Positions 42,909 through 52,672 of a stretch of 64,000 bases of DNA are shown piece after piece. The translations under genes were made by a program, and so were the position numbers. Below the pieces are notes generated by a model. That model did no database searches and was not told the origin of the DNA. It saw only the letters and a program-made list of their open reading frames with translations. The stretch's first letter is position 1. Each line of letters opens with the position of its first letter. Source of the DNA: Duncaniella muricolitica (GTDB lineage: Bacteria > Bacteroidota > Bacteroidia > Bacteroidales > Muribaculaceae); assembly GCA_025808375.1 (NCBI GenBank), contig CP061009.1:1798001-1862000 (forward strand). The letters run 5' to 3'.

Positions 42909-44033
42909 ATGACCGACAACAAATACATACAAGTTCTTTGGGTCGAAGACAATAAAGCCTTAATGGATGGTTATATTCAGGAGGCTGATGAGTTCGGTGA
43001 CATCGAGCTGCATCCTTTCACATGTTGGGAGGATGCAGAAGAAGCACTTGATTCGGATTACGAGAAATGGGATGCCATTATTCTTGATGCAAAATGTTGC
43101 TTCAAGAAAGGCGATGCTGATAAGGCCGAAAAGTTCCTTGCCAATGTTTTTCCGAGAATCCAGAAGCTCGGTAACATCAAAAAGCGCTTCATTCCCTGGT
43201 ATGTTCTTTCAGGACAAGGTGAAGATAAAATCCATGACCTTATCCCTGAGGACATAGAATGGGATGCCAGTTGGGAAAATCTTACTCATCGCAGATTCTA
43301 TCATAAGAGCAAAAAGCTTAAGATCGGCGAGGAAGAGAAGGAGGAAAGGCAATGGCTATTCGAGCGTATCAAGTTGCAGGTAAAGCATTATCGTCAGGAC
43401 ATGCAGATAGAGAACAATCTCTATCCTGATGTCTTCTATGCTTTGGATAATCTCGGCAAAGAGATGGCGCAGAATGTAGGCTACCATTTAATGCCCCTTC
43501 TCATTCCAATTCATTTCTCAGGGACGACAAACGAAGACTACAATCGTCGGTATATGGACCTAAGGAAGTGTCTGGAATACATCTTCCGAGATATGGTAAA
43601 GAAAGGAATATTGCCTTCATTCATTGTATCTAAAAACGAAAAGGAAGGTGTCAATCTTTCATGGAGCAGTCTTTTCCTCGGAGGTAAACAGCCTGATAAT
43701 CTTGAAGCTGTCTCTGAAAAAAGCGAAAAGAGATTTTGGAGTAAAGTTGAACGTCTGGTAGAGGCTCCTCTTCTGCCTAAGCAACTCGGCCAGTGGCTTA
43801 AGGCTGCTGTTTTTCAAACAGGAGGTGCCGTTCATACTTCTGAGGCTGAAGCCGAAATAACAATGAATCTTGACAAATACCTTCCCAATGTCGGAGGTTC
43901 TCTGTATATGCTTCGCTCTCTAACTATGGGCTTATGCGACTTCATTCTCTGGTATGACAAGTTTCTCAAGGAGAATCCTGACGAGGAGATGAATGCCATA
44001 AAATTTTGGAAACTAAGAAACTCAAAATACTGA
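42909..44033 (+). CDS. Response regulator with unknown output domain
   Basis: A 374-residue protein from the ATG at 42909; an in-frame ATG at 42888 inside the previous gene is less likely. The receiver domain (residues 1-130) has VLWVEDN (acidic Glu13, Asp14), phospho-acceptor Asp60 in IILDAKC, and Ser101 in YVLSGQGED at the Thr/Ser position. Residues 160-374 form a helical domain of unknown family (DLRKCLEYIFRDMVKKGILPSF, MLRSLTMGLCDFILWYDKFL), with no HTH or known effector motif. Gene order makes it the partner of the kinase fusion. The output is probably not transcriptional. Confidence 0.75.
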   Translation: MTDNKYIQVLWVEDNKALMDGYIQEADEFGDIELHPFTCWEDAEEALDSDYEKWDAIILDAKCCFKKGDADKAEKFLANVFPRIQKLGNIKKRFIPWYVLSGQGEDKIHDLIPEDIEWDASWENLTHRRFYHKSKKLKIGEEEKEERQWLFERIKLQVKHYRQDMQIENNLYPDVFYALDNLGKEMAQNVGYHLMPLLIPIHFSGTTNEDYNRRYMDLRKCLEYIFRDMVKKGILPSFIVSKNEKEGVNLSWSSLFLGGKQPDNLEAVSEKSEKRFWSKVERLVEAPLLPKQLGQWLKAAVFQTGGAVHTSEAEAEITMNLDKYLPNVGGSLYMLRSLTMGLCDFILWYDKFLKENPDEEMNAIKFWKLRNSKY

Positions 44034-44034
44034 T

Positions 44035-44544
44035 ATGATAACAGGACAGATCAAATCGCAGATCGACCAGATATGGGGAATCTTTTGGGAGAGCGCCGGG
44101 GTGACCAACCCAATGTCGGTGCTCGAACAGATGACCTACCTCTTCTTCATGAAGATGCTTGATGACGCACAGCTTAAACAGGAAGCGGTGTCTAATGCTA
44201 TCGGTATAGAGATGGCATGCGATGCCACCTATGCCTATGGCACCTGGTACAATCTTGACACCGGCAGGGCTGTGCCGATGAACGACCTTCGCTGGAATGT
44301 TTTCAAGCATTTCGAGGCAGAGAAAATGTTTCGCACTGTCCGCGACGATGCGTTCCCATACATCAAGAATCTCAACCGCGGCTCCGACTCCGCCTATTCG
44401 CGGTTTATGGGTAATGCCGTCTTCCTCATTCAGAGCCCGCGCGCACTGGTGAAGATTGTTAACGGCATCGACAGCCTCAATATGAGCGACCGCGACACCA
44501 TGGGCGATGTGTATGAGTATATCCTCGGCAAGATTGCAGCATAA
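44035..44544 (+). pseudogene. hsdM: Truncated HsdM (N-terminal domain only)
   Basis: A 169-residue fragment of a type I methyltransferase subunit. It contains the HsdM N-terminal helical domain (QIDQIWGIFWESAGVTNPMSVLEQMTYLFFMKMLDD) and breaks off at DRDTMGDVYEYILGKIAA. The full protein would continue there with the GQFRTPRHI-type start of the catalytic domain. GC is higher than in its neighbours. It starts one base after the response-regulator stop. It is either a remnant of a replaced hsd operon or a stand-alone N-domain adaptor; no methyltransferase motif remains. Confidence 0.75.
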
Positions 44545-44545
44545 T

Positions 44546-45400
44546 ATGAATCAAGAAAGAAAAAATAGATGTAAGATTCTTATATCGATGAATCAATATA
44601 GCGAAAAGATTACGGATAATCGTTTCCTAATTCCTTTTATGGAGTTTGACAAGATTGGCTTCATGAATTATAGTGAGGAAGTAGTCATACCGCCTAAGTT
44701 TGATATCTATCTTGATGAATTTAATTTCGAATCCAGTTTAGTAAGAGTTGGTGAGACATATGGTGTCGGTCATGAAAGAAAAACGATGCCTCCGGCTGTC
44801 TATCTCTATAAAAGATATGGCCTTATAAACTCTAAAGGAGAGTTTGTACTTCCAATGGAGTATGAGGATATAGCAAAGCCAATCTTTTCGTCACCTTATG
44901 TCGTTCGCTCGTTTGGCAAAGGTTACGCTGTCATAAATGCTGATGGAGAAATAATTGTTCCCTTTGGAAGATATGATTACATTGACGGCTTTGACAGCGG
45001 CTATGCCAGAATCAAGCTTGGGAAAACTACAAATGGGGTGAAAGACTCCGGTAGCCTATGGGGAATTATCAATGAGAATGGAGAGGAGAAATTGGAGCCT
45101 AAGTATTCCAATATATGGAACTTCTATGACAAATCACGACAGGATGCCAGAGTAGAATATGGCGATAAAGTCTATGAATTTGACCTATGCAAAGGCATTC
45201 TTCACCCCCAAGGCCACCGTAAAGCAGAAGAGGAACAGTTGTCACGAGAGATGGAGGACTATCGAAGCTTACAAGATTACCGCGAACGAACATACAACGA
45301 ATATACCGGAACGTATGCTCAAGATGAAATGGGCTTCAGTGATCAGGATATAAACGATGCATTCGAGGGAGACCCCGACGCTTGCTGGAATATTGATTAA
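44546..45400 (+). CDS. WG-repeat protein
   Basis: A 284-residue protein with WG-repeat-like units: FMEFDKIGFMNYSEEVVIPPKFD, RYGLINSKGEFVLPMEYEDI, GYAVINADGEIIVPFGRYDYI and LWGIINENGEEKLEPKYSNI. Each repeat forms a beta hairpin of a propeller- or beta-helix-like scaffold. A charged helical tail (KAEEEQLSREMEDYRSLQDY) follows. WG-repeat proteins are frequent in Bacteroidetes and mostly uncharacterised. The start codon touches the previous stop, so it belongs to the same transcript as the upstream genes. Confidence 0.8.
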   Translation: MNQERKNRCKILISMNQYSEKITDNRFLIPFMEFDKIGFMNYSEEVVIPPKFDIYLDEFNFESSLVRVGETYGVGHERKTMPPAVYLYKRYGLINSKGEFVLPMEYEDIAKPIFSSPYVVRSFGKGYAVINADGEIIVPFGRYDYIDGFDSGYARIKLGKTTNGVKDSGSLWGIINENGEEKLEPKYSNIWNFYDKSRQDARVEYGDKVYEFDLCKGILHPQGHRKAEEEQLSREMEDYRSLQDYRERTYNEYTGTYAQDEMGFSDQDINDAFEGDPDACWNID

Positions 45401-45443
45401 CTATATTGAAATTAACAGAAACATTTATTAGGACACATTCCCT

Positions 45444-48400
45444 ATGAGCGAAATAGAGATAGGTATTCTCAAGCCTAGAAAACTTGATCCGGTTGAGGAT
45501 GCTCCATCATATCAAAGCGTAGAAGAGCTTGACATAGTATTGCAGAATGCTAAAGAAAAAACATTCGCAATATCGGCTTGACCGGCCCTTATGGATCGGG
45601 CAAAAGTTCTGTGCTTAGAACTTTGATGGAGGATAAAGGATGTGGACGCAACTTTCTGTCTATCTCTCTTGCAACCTTACGTTCGGATGACGACCTTAAA
45701 CGGAATACTCAAAATTCCAAAGAACAAAATTCAGAAGAAAATAAAGATACTAAAAGGTCCGAAGAAGACGAGGAGCACAGGGCATTGCTTAACCGTAAAA
45801 TAGAATACAGCATACTTCAGCAACTCATTTATAGAGAGAAGTCATCGACTGTTCCGGGTTCCCGATTCAAAAGGATTGTGCATCTAACTCCTAAAGAGCT
45901 CCGAAAATTTGCAATATATTCCATTCTCTTCATTGTAGCTTTTGCGATAGCTTTTGAGCCTTCATTTGCTCGAGTAGAGACACTCTATGGATTTTTGAAT
46001 TTTGGTAATGTATTGAATTCTATTTTTGATGTCTTAGCTTTAGGATATATGGGCGTATGCGTTTTTTACTGTATCCGCTATCTGCTCCAAGCCTATAGCA
46101 ATTCCAAACTTAACAGGCTCAATGTAAAGGATGGAGAAATTGGTCTGAAGGAAGAGGAGACATCCATATTCAATAAACATCTTGATGAAATTATTTATTT
46201 CTTTCGGGCCACGAATAAATACGACACGGTTATTATTGAAGATCTAGATAGATTCAACACCCCAGATATTTATCTCAAGCTTCGTGAATTAAATCAAATT
46301 CTTAATGATAGCGAAGAAATTAAACAGCATATCGTATTCATTTATGCCGTAAAGGATGATGTTTTTCAGGATTCAGAAAGGACTAAATTCTTTGATTATC
46401 TTGTTACTGTCATACCCGTCATTAATCCGTCCAATTCTCCCGATAAACTTAAGGCAGAACTATCGAAGGTTGGACTAGAAGGCAAAATCTCAGACATCGC
46501 TCTTTCAGAAATTGGATTCTTTATCCAGGACATGCGTATTCTAAAAAATATCGTGCATGAACTGGAAGAATATCGGTCTAAACTTTTGGATGCTAACAAT
46601 CAAAACCTTGACTTAACAAAACTCTTGGCGATGATGGTTTATAAGAACTATCATCCAAGAGACTTCTCCGAACTCCATCAACGCAAGGGTAAGGTATATG
46701 AAGCATTATGCCTTAAAGAACAATTCATCGCAACCGCACTTGAAACACTTAAAGACGAGGACGCTCAGATTGAGAAGGATGAAAAACATATAGCTCAGAA
46801 TAGAGGATTTTCTGAAGAGGAGTTGAGATTTCTTTTCTTGAATGTTATACTAAAAAAATGTCAGGCATCGGTGTATGCAATTGAAATCAATAATACAAAA
46901 AGAGGCATCACAGAGATCTGCGCCAACAAAGATTTATTTAATGTATTTCTAACCTTAAATGGTTTCCGATACTATCGAACTTATTCCGGAGGAAGCACAA
47001 CATGGGAAATTTTCGGTGAAAATGTATCAGAAATATTTAATTCATCTGGTTTTGCAAGACGAATTCAATTGTTAAGTGCTGATGAAATTAAGAATTTAAG
47101 GAATAGAAGAGATCTAATCGAAATAAAAAAGAGAAATCTTTCATCCTTATCATTCTCTCAACTCCTTATTAAGTTTGAATCCGTAAGGAATCATAAAGAT
47201 TATAAAGCTCTGAAATTGCCGGAACTTATAGATGTTTTCCTAAAGTCTGGCTATCTTGATGAGGATTACTATGACTTTATTTCGTACTTCTATCCGGGGA
47301 TGCTTTCACCGACGGATAGAGAATATCTACTTGCCATTAAGAGATTAGAGAATCCAGTTTATGACCAAAAAATCGACAAGATTGACAATTTCATCAAGAA
47401 ACTCACTCCTCGTAATTTTGATACTGACAGCATTCTTAATGTTCAGCTTGTTGATTATATCCTTTGCAACCGTCATAATCCAGAAATAAAAGTTTGGGAA
47501 GATTATTTACTGGCACGGATAGATAGAGAGGATGCGCCATATGATTTTTGGCAAGCCTTTTACCTTAAAAGTCAAAATCCCAAAAAGTTGTTTAGCAATA
47601 TCATCCCTAAACACAAAGAACGCACATGGATTGATCTTGATGGTTTAGATGAATCTATAAAAGGAATATTGAAGGAGTGTTTCCTTCGCTATTGTGGCGA
47701 ATTGGAAGAGAATGACCCTTGGATCGAGTGGTTAAATAATGATTATGAGTTTTTCCGTAAGCATAGTGCATCCTTAGGCCAGAAACGCATTGGGAATCTT
47801 TTAGATGTGGTTTCATTTGAGAAACTAGATTTAGAGGATTCTAAATTACTGTTATGCGTTTTGATTCAAAACTCCTTTACCCTTAACACGGAGAATATTA
47901 TAACAACGGTTAAGTTATTCTATCAGGAAGGGAAACTCTCTTCGGAAGCAATTACTATATCTAATATCCTTTTAGTCCCGGAGCAAGTAGTTAAGGAATA
48001 TCTTATCGGAGAATATTCCATCGAAACCGTCTTTCCTCTGCTAACTACTGAAAATAAGGACGAATCCCTTGAAGCAATTGAGGTCGTTCTTAATTCAAAG
48101 CTCAAGGTAGAGGATAAAAAGAAATTCCTACGAGGGCAGAGTCAGCGAAGAGAGAATGCCTTAGATGTGGATAAGGACAAGGCTCTTCTATTATTCGAAA
48201 GTTATATTGTGACTCCAAACTGGCAGAACGCATATCATCTCCATGAGATTTGTGGCGATAACAAGGAACTATTCATTGACTATGTTTCACATTACTTTAA
48301 CACACTTTCAAGTAATGGTTCTGCAGGGGCAAATGAAAACGAAATATCCGTATTTGAACGTCTTTTTGGAGACAACGACTCCCTTAATGAGACCGCATAC

Positions 48401-49069
48401 GAATCTCTATTAGATGCCTTTAATTACGTGTGCAATGGTAATGATTATCTCAAGGACTTGTCTCGTAACCGAATTGAGATACTCTTAAGGAAGGGGAAGC
48501 TCCCCTTCAATGAGGTAAATCTTGATCAGATGAATCAATCTAACGCATTAGTTGATTATCTGTTATACCACAATAAAGCTTTTATAGAATCAATTGACTG
48601 GGAGTACAATCTCACTTCTAATATTACTTCTGAGTTATTGCAGAAAGGCTCATTTAATGTAGCAAACAGAAAACTTATACTATCTAAAGCCGGATATGAT
48701 GTAATTGTTGAGAGTTCATATCTTTCTGAAATAGCGCTTGAGTCGTTCGATGATATACTGACGGAACTTACTTTATCCATTGAACAGGTTGTAGCATTGA
48801 TGAATAAATCACAGGATGTACATACAAATATAATAATTGCCGACTATTTGCTTAATGCTCTATCAACGGATATATTTGAAATTCAATCTGTCCTTAGAGC
48901 CATCGGAGATGAAAGCTTTGAATTATTAGCTGATAGAGAGCGCCAGCCACGAATTACTAAAGACGATTCTACAAAAAAACTGCTCGCTACCCTTAGAAAC
49001 AAAGGATTTATCTCTTCATATTCAGAAAAGGATAAATTCTATCGTCCAAATTATCATAAATCAAGATAG
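45444..49069 (+). pseudogene. YobI-like membrane P-loop NTPase with a frameshift
   Basis: The protein begins at MSEIEIGILKPRKLDPVEDAPSYQ (45444) and continues IVLQNAKEK, then the frame shifts in an A6 run near 45557 and stops at 45582. A -1 shift gives KNIRNIGLTGPYGSGKSSVL, the Walker A site, and the long frame (to 49069) continues for 1150 residues. It has Walker B VIIEDLDRFNTP, two membrane segments (FAIYSILFIVAFAIAFEPSF; LALGYMGVCVFYCIRYLL) inserted as in KAP/YobI NTPases, and a long helical C-terminus. It is either broken by one lost A, phase-variable, or read by slippage on AAAAAA. Confidence 0.75.
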
Positions 49070-49126
49070 TATAGATTAGAGAGGAGATAAACTATAATTA
49101 TAGCCGGGTATCTCATGTGGCCAAAT

Positions 49127-49165
49127 AAGAAGTCCCACAAGATAGAGGACTTGTTGGGACTTCTT
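49127..49165. terminator. Bidirectional terminator between YobI-like and mobilization genes
   Basis: AAGAAGTCCCACAAG (49127-49141) pairs with CTTGTTGGGACTTCTT (49150-49165), 15 pairs with one bulge, followed on the plus strand by TT and preceded by AAATAAGA. It separates two convergent operons. Confidence 0.7.
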
Positions 49166-49181
49166 TCGAAATATCGGCACG

Positions 49182-49867
49182 TTATTTATCGGATTTATAC
49201 AGACGTTTCAGGCGGTGGAGGGAGTGGGCGCGGTGGAGGGAGTCGCGGTAGGCGATGTCCTGCTGCCACTGGCCGGTGTGCCATTGGCGGTATTGCTTGG
49301 GGTAGTTCTCGCGGTAGAACTGCCCGAAAGCTACGGCGTCAGCATTGTCTTCGTACCACCTTTCGAGCTGACTTATGCGCTGTTCGTATTCCCGCTTGGC
49401 GTCAGAGGCAGAATTTGAGAGCATTATACTTCCGGTCAGTATTATACCGACTATCGCCCCAACGATGCCGAAGGAAGGGAGGTAGAGCCGGAACACGTCT
49501 TTCCAGCTCCTGAAATTGGAATCGAGCAGCTTCCGGCTTCCTCGCCAAGTTCTGCTTTGACGCTTGTAGGTACGGATCTTATTATCTCGCCAAGGTTGGC
49601 TATGCCTCGCTCCTGTTGCTTCCAGGCTTCGTCAATCAGACCCCGTATCTCAGCTGCATGACCGAAGTCCTTGACTGAACCGTCATCATCGAGGAGCAGA
49701 TCGAATATCACTCCTGCAAGCTCTTCCTCGTTTTTGACAATCGCCTCGTTTCTTGAGGCAGCTTTCTCGAAGCGGTCGGCAATGCCTGACAATGCAGAGA
49801 CGGTTTTCTTGTCGATGGTGCCGGGCACATCTGCCGAAGATGGCACTTTTTCAAATGGATTACTCAT
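49182..49867 (-). pseudogene. Membrane mobilization protein, frameshifted
   Basis: The first frame starts at MSNPFEKVPSSADVPGTIDKKT (49867) and reads through VKAELGEEAG. Then a missing base near 49538 (GCCGGAAG, expected GCCGGCAAG) sends it into unrelated residues to 49451. The correct frame continues KLLDSNFRSWKDVFRLYLPSFG, a membrane segment (IVGAIVGIILTGSIMLSNSAS), and a charged C-terminus to 49182. Its counterpart in the first element is probably the coiled-coil membrane protein at 4937-5617. The gene overlaps mobC by eight bases. Broken, unless the indel is an assembly error. Confidence 0.7.
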
Positions 49868-50234
49868 GGCTGCTGTCGGTCAAGGTGGTTTTTGCTTTGT
49901 CTATTTCTGAGGCTATGAAGCGTATAGCCTCAATAGTCCATTGGTCAGGCTCTTTTGTAGTGTTGAGGTGGTGTGCAATCTGGTTGAGATTGTTCTTCAT
50001 GCCCACAAGGTCGCGGAACCATTGGAGCGTCTGCGGTGAGCGGTCAGGGATTCTGCGCCGCATGACTATAAGGCGGCAGAGAAGACTCAGCTTGATGCCA
50101 CGCTCTTTAGCTTTCATGGTGAGCTGATTCTTTTCAGTGGAGGTGAGACGGAACGTGATGCGCTCCGTCAGGTTTTCTTCCGGATTGTCCGGTTTTCGCC
50201 TGCTGTTTCGCAGGGCGGATGGTTTCTTCTTCAT
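49860..50234 (-). CDS. mobC: MobC-like relaxosome protein
   Basis: A 124-residue protein with a basic start (KKKPSALRNSRRKPDNPEENL) and a ribbon-helix-helix-like core (ITFRLTSTEKNQLTMKAKERGIKLSLLCRLIVMRR). The MobC region LVGMKNNLNQIAHHLN follows. It aids relaxase at oriT. The gene comes 12 bases after the relaxase gene, the reverse of the order in the first element. The stop overlaps the downstream membrane gene. Confidence 0.8.
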   Translation of the reverse strand: MKKKPSALRNSRRKPDNPEENLTERITFRLTSTEKNQLTMKAKERGIKLSLLCRLIVMRRRIPDRSPQTLQWFRDLVGMKNNLNQIAHHLNTTKEPDQWTIEAIRFIASEIDKAKTTLTDSSHE

Positions 50235-50246
50235 AGTTTTCAGTTT

Positions 50247-51266
50247 TTACAGTTTATATCCGTTTCGGCGTTTCCATTCCTCGTCAGGGTCATCGGAATT
50301 GTGACCGTCGTTTATCTCATGTTCGGCGTTGCGAGAACTGCCACTGCCATCGACATTGAGCTGCGCATGATGTAAGGGCTTCAAGGGAGAAGAATGCTGC
50401 GATTTGACAACCGGCTTATCCTGAATTGAAAGATTCGGAATAAGAGTCATGTCGACACCCAAGTCTTTGGCAAGAGAATATTTTCTGATCTTCCCATCGG
50501 GGTCTGTCATCACAGCACAGATACCTTTCTTCTCATCGCGGGTCAGTGTTATGCCTTCTTCCGCAAGTGCGGCAATAAAGGCTTCAGTCGAATCTGTCTT
50601 TTTAGCAGCTTTCTCGATGACATATTTGAGCATAGACTTTCGCTTTGCGGTCTCCTCGACAGCACGCTTGCGGCGCATCTTCTCATCAATTTCCGACTGC
50701 GATGCTGACGGCTTATGATGACGCTTGGCTTTCTCCTTCCGTCGTTGACCTTCAGCCTCCTGATGAGCAGTCTCGCACTCGACAGCTTTCGGCGGTGCCT
50801 CCAGTCCGTACTTCATGGCGATACAAGCGGCAGCGCGGTTGGCGTTCTTGTTGATGAACTTATCGCAAAAACGTTTGCCGTTCATATCTGTAGTGCGGAT
50901 AACAATATGGAAATGCTCGTTGTCGGTATTGTCATGGCGCGCCACGATGTAGGGGCACTCTGTCACGTCATTGCCTCGTTCCGACAGCTCATCAAGAAAG
51001 TCCCGGATAATGGTTCTGATTTTGTCCCGACCATTGTCCGGCATCGAGCGTAGCATAGAAGTCTCGGTCGGAGTGAAGGAAATGATTATCGTATAGCACC
51101 GGGTCTTGTAATCGTTGGCGGTTGCCATCCAGTCGCGGGCCTGTTCCTCCGGCGACGCTGTAATATCGGTGAAGTTGGCAAGCAGAATCCCACCGTCCTT
51201 GTCCCGGTTCTGCGCATAGCCCAGGCTGTGGGAAATGTCGGACGATTTTCCAACTCTCGCGTTCAT
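50247..51266 (-). CDS. Relaxase/mobilization nuclease
   Basis: A 339-residue relaxase: N-terminal HSLGYAQNRDKDG, YTIIISFTPTETSML, and the metal-binding motif DNTDNEHFHIVIRTTDMNGK with two His. The C-terminal third is charged and Lys-rich (KAKRHHKPSASQSEIDEKMRRKRA). It would nick the transfer origin of the second element. It is only weakly like the relaxase at 3943, so the two elements would use different transfer origins. Overlaps no gene; a 175-base gap lies upstream. Confidence 0.8.
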   Translation of the reverse strand: MNARVGKSSDISHSLGYAQNRDKDGGILLANFTDITASPEEQARDWMATANDYKTRCYTIIISFTPTETSMLRSMPDNGRDKIRTIIRDFLDELSERGNDVTECPYIVARHDNTDNEHFHIVIRTTDMNGKRFCDKFINKNANRAAACIAMKYGLEAPPKAVECETAHQEAEGQRRKEKAKRHHKPSASQSEIDEKMRRKRAVEETAKRKSMLKYVIEKAAKKTDSTEAFIAALAEEGITLTRDEKKGICAVMTDPDGKIRKYSLAKDLGVDMTLIPNLSIQDKPVVKSQHSSPLKPLHHAQLNVDGSGSSRNAEHEINDGHNSDDPDEEWKRRNGYKL

Positions 51267-51334
51267 TTCAGTGCAAAGTTTGCGCGGGCTGAAGCCGCAG
51301 GTTTCACATATCGTCTGTCGGACAAATCGGGTCG

Positions 51335-51355
51335 AGGGGTTTCCCCTTGCAAGGG
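51335..51355 (-). other. Overlapping hairpins in the gap before the relaxase
   Basis: AGGGG-TTT-CCCCT (51335-51347) and CCCTT-GC-AAGGG (51344-51355) share their middle arm, in the only gap of the operon (51267-51441). It is a possible transfer origin of the second element, but the repeats are short and simple; a terminator or chance are alternatives. Confidence 0.25.
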
Positions 51356-51441
51356 TGTTTTTTCGGGCCGGAGCGACAGCGGAGTGTCTGACAAAAACAC
51401 ATCTTGCAGAGCCACTCTAATTCCGGGGACATTTTCACACC

Positions 51442-52509
51442 TCATAGCTTGAGCCCTCCCGTCTCTCGGTCGATAACCGCCTTCTTTTCGCCGCCCAAAA
51501 GAGGCGTGATGTCGTGTTTCGGCTTAGGTTGCTCTTGTCTGACATTGCGAGTCTCCTTCTCTTCAACTTCGATGCGTAGAGACTTCCATTTTCGGTATGT
51601 TTCCGGAACCTTCGGTAGATGTTTTACGAAGAGGGAACCGAAGCTACGATACATGTCCGTGCGGTCAATTGCCGTTCCTTTCACAGCATCGTTGATGGCT
51701 GCAAAAGCCTTTATGCCAAATTCGTTTTCCGGCATGAAGCAGCGCACTTCAAGGAAGTCGGGATTTACTTTCAGGTATTCACAGACCTTGGCGAGTCCGC
51801 GCTTGCCGTTGATAATGATATGATAACGTCGCGCCATAAGGGGGTATGCACCATTGCGCGTGGCGGATTCCATAAGTGTCAGGAAATCGAGCGGATTTTC
51901 ATAGACCATGCATATCTGGTCTTTACGACGTTGCCCCACGGCGCTCATGCCGCCTTCGCCAATCTGCCGGAATATCTTGCCATTGAATGCCATGAAACAA
52001 TCTGAGCCTTCACTCACCGGCATTGCCAGGACACGTTCCTGCTTGTTCCCCTTGACCTGTGGCAAAGAGCCTTCAAGAGCATAGAGCTTCACTGTGTCCA
52101 TTGACAGGCCGTAGCGTGTCATCATCATGCCGAGTTCACGGTCTTTGGGGTGGCAGGTATCTGTGAAATCCCAGACCGGTCGGCTGACTGCGGTATAACC
52201 GAAAGCTGCGGGAGTGTTCTCACGCTCCGCATAAAGTTTTTCGACCTCGGCGAAAGCTTTTGAAAAGTCGCTATTGTCTGCAAGTCCGAGTTTAACTGCC
52301 AGTTGAGACGCGCTGCCGTAACAGTCAGGATTTTTCATAGCCCACTCATTTCGGGCATTGTTGACAGTAAGTTCCTTGCCGTTGCCAAGGTCATAATGTC
52401 TGAGATTTTTCCTTTGTGAGATGCAGACCAGTCCGGCCGCCATGCATAGGTCATCGACCGGGACGATAGAGTCAAACTCCATCGGTGTAATTTTATTTAA
52501 ATCATTCAT
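51442..52509 (-). CDS. Toprim/primase-like mobilization protein
   Basis: A 355-residue protein: ITPMEFDSIVPVDDLCMAAG at the N-terminus, a central region with VYENPLDFLTLMES (toprim-like Glu and Asp), and a basic C-terminus. Such toprim-containing proteins accompany VapE-type primase genes in Bacteroides mobilizable elements and probably help to prime replication of the transferred strand. The zinc-finger half of a full primase is missing. A start at 52509 follows 163 bases of gap after VapE. Family assignment by context. Confidence 0.55.
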   Translation of the reverse strand: MNDLNKITPMEFDSIVPVDDLCMAAGLVCISQRKNLRHYDLGNGKELTVNNARNEWAMKNPDCYGSASQLAVKLGLADNSDFSKAFAEVEKLYAERENTPAAFGYTAVSRPVWDFTDTCHPKDRELGMMMTRYGLSMDTVKLYALEGSLPQVKGNKQERVLAMPVSEGSDCFMAFNGKIFRQIGEGGMSAVGQRRKDQICMVYENPLDFLTLMESATRNGAYPLMARRYHIIINGKRGLAKVCEYLKVNPDFLEVRCFMPENEFGIKAFAAINDAVKGTAIDRTDMYRSFGSLFVKHLPKVPETYRKWKSLRIEVEEKETRNVRQEQPKPKHDITPLLGGEKKAVIDRETGGLKL

Positions 52510-52672
52510 TGTTAGAATATTTTGAGCTTAGTAGATTTGATTTTGTCCCCAATGTCCCGATGTCCCCGTTAAAATGCCGGACATTACAGACAATTTTTGC
52601 ATATGGAGATTCCTTTTCCCTTTAAGCCAAAATATTTTTGGATTGTAAGGGAAGGTATTTGGGACATTCGGG

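Noticed and set aside
45550..45566. Classical X-XXY-YYZ -1 frameshift heptamer in the YobI-like gene
   Set aside because: In the zero frame the codons are GAA AAA ACA, so only the AAA codon can re-pair after slipping. It is not a canonical heptamer; simple indel or P-site slippage are kept as alternatives.
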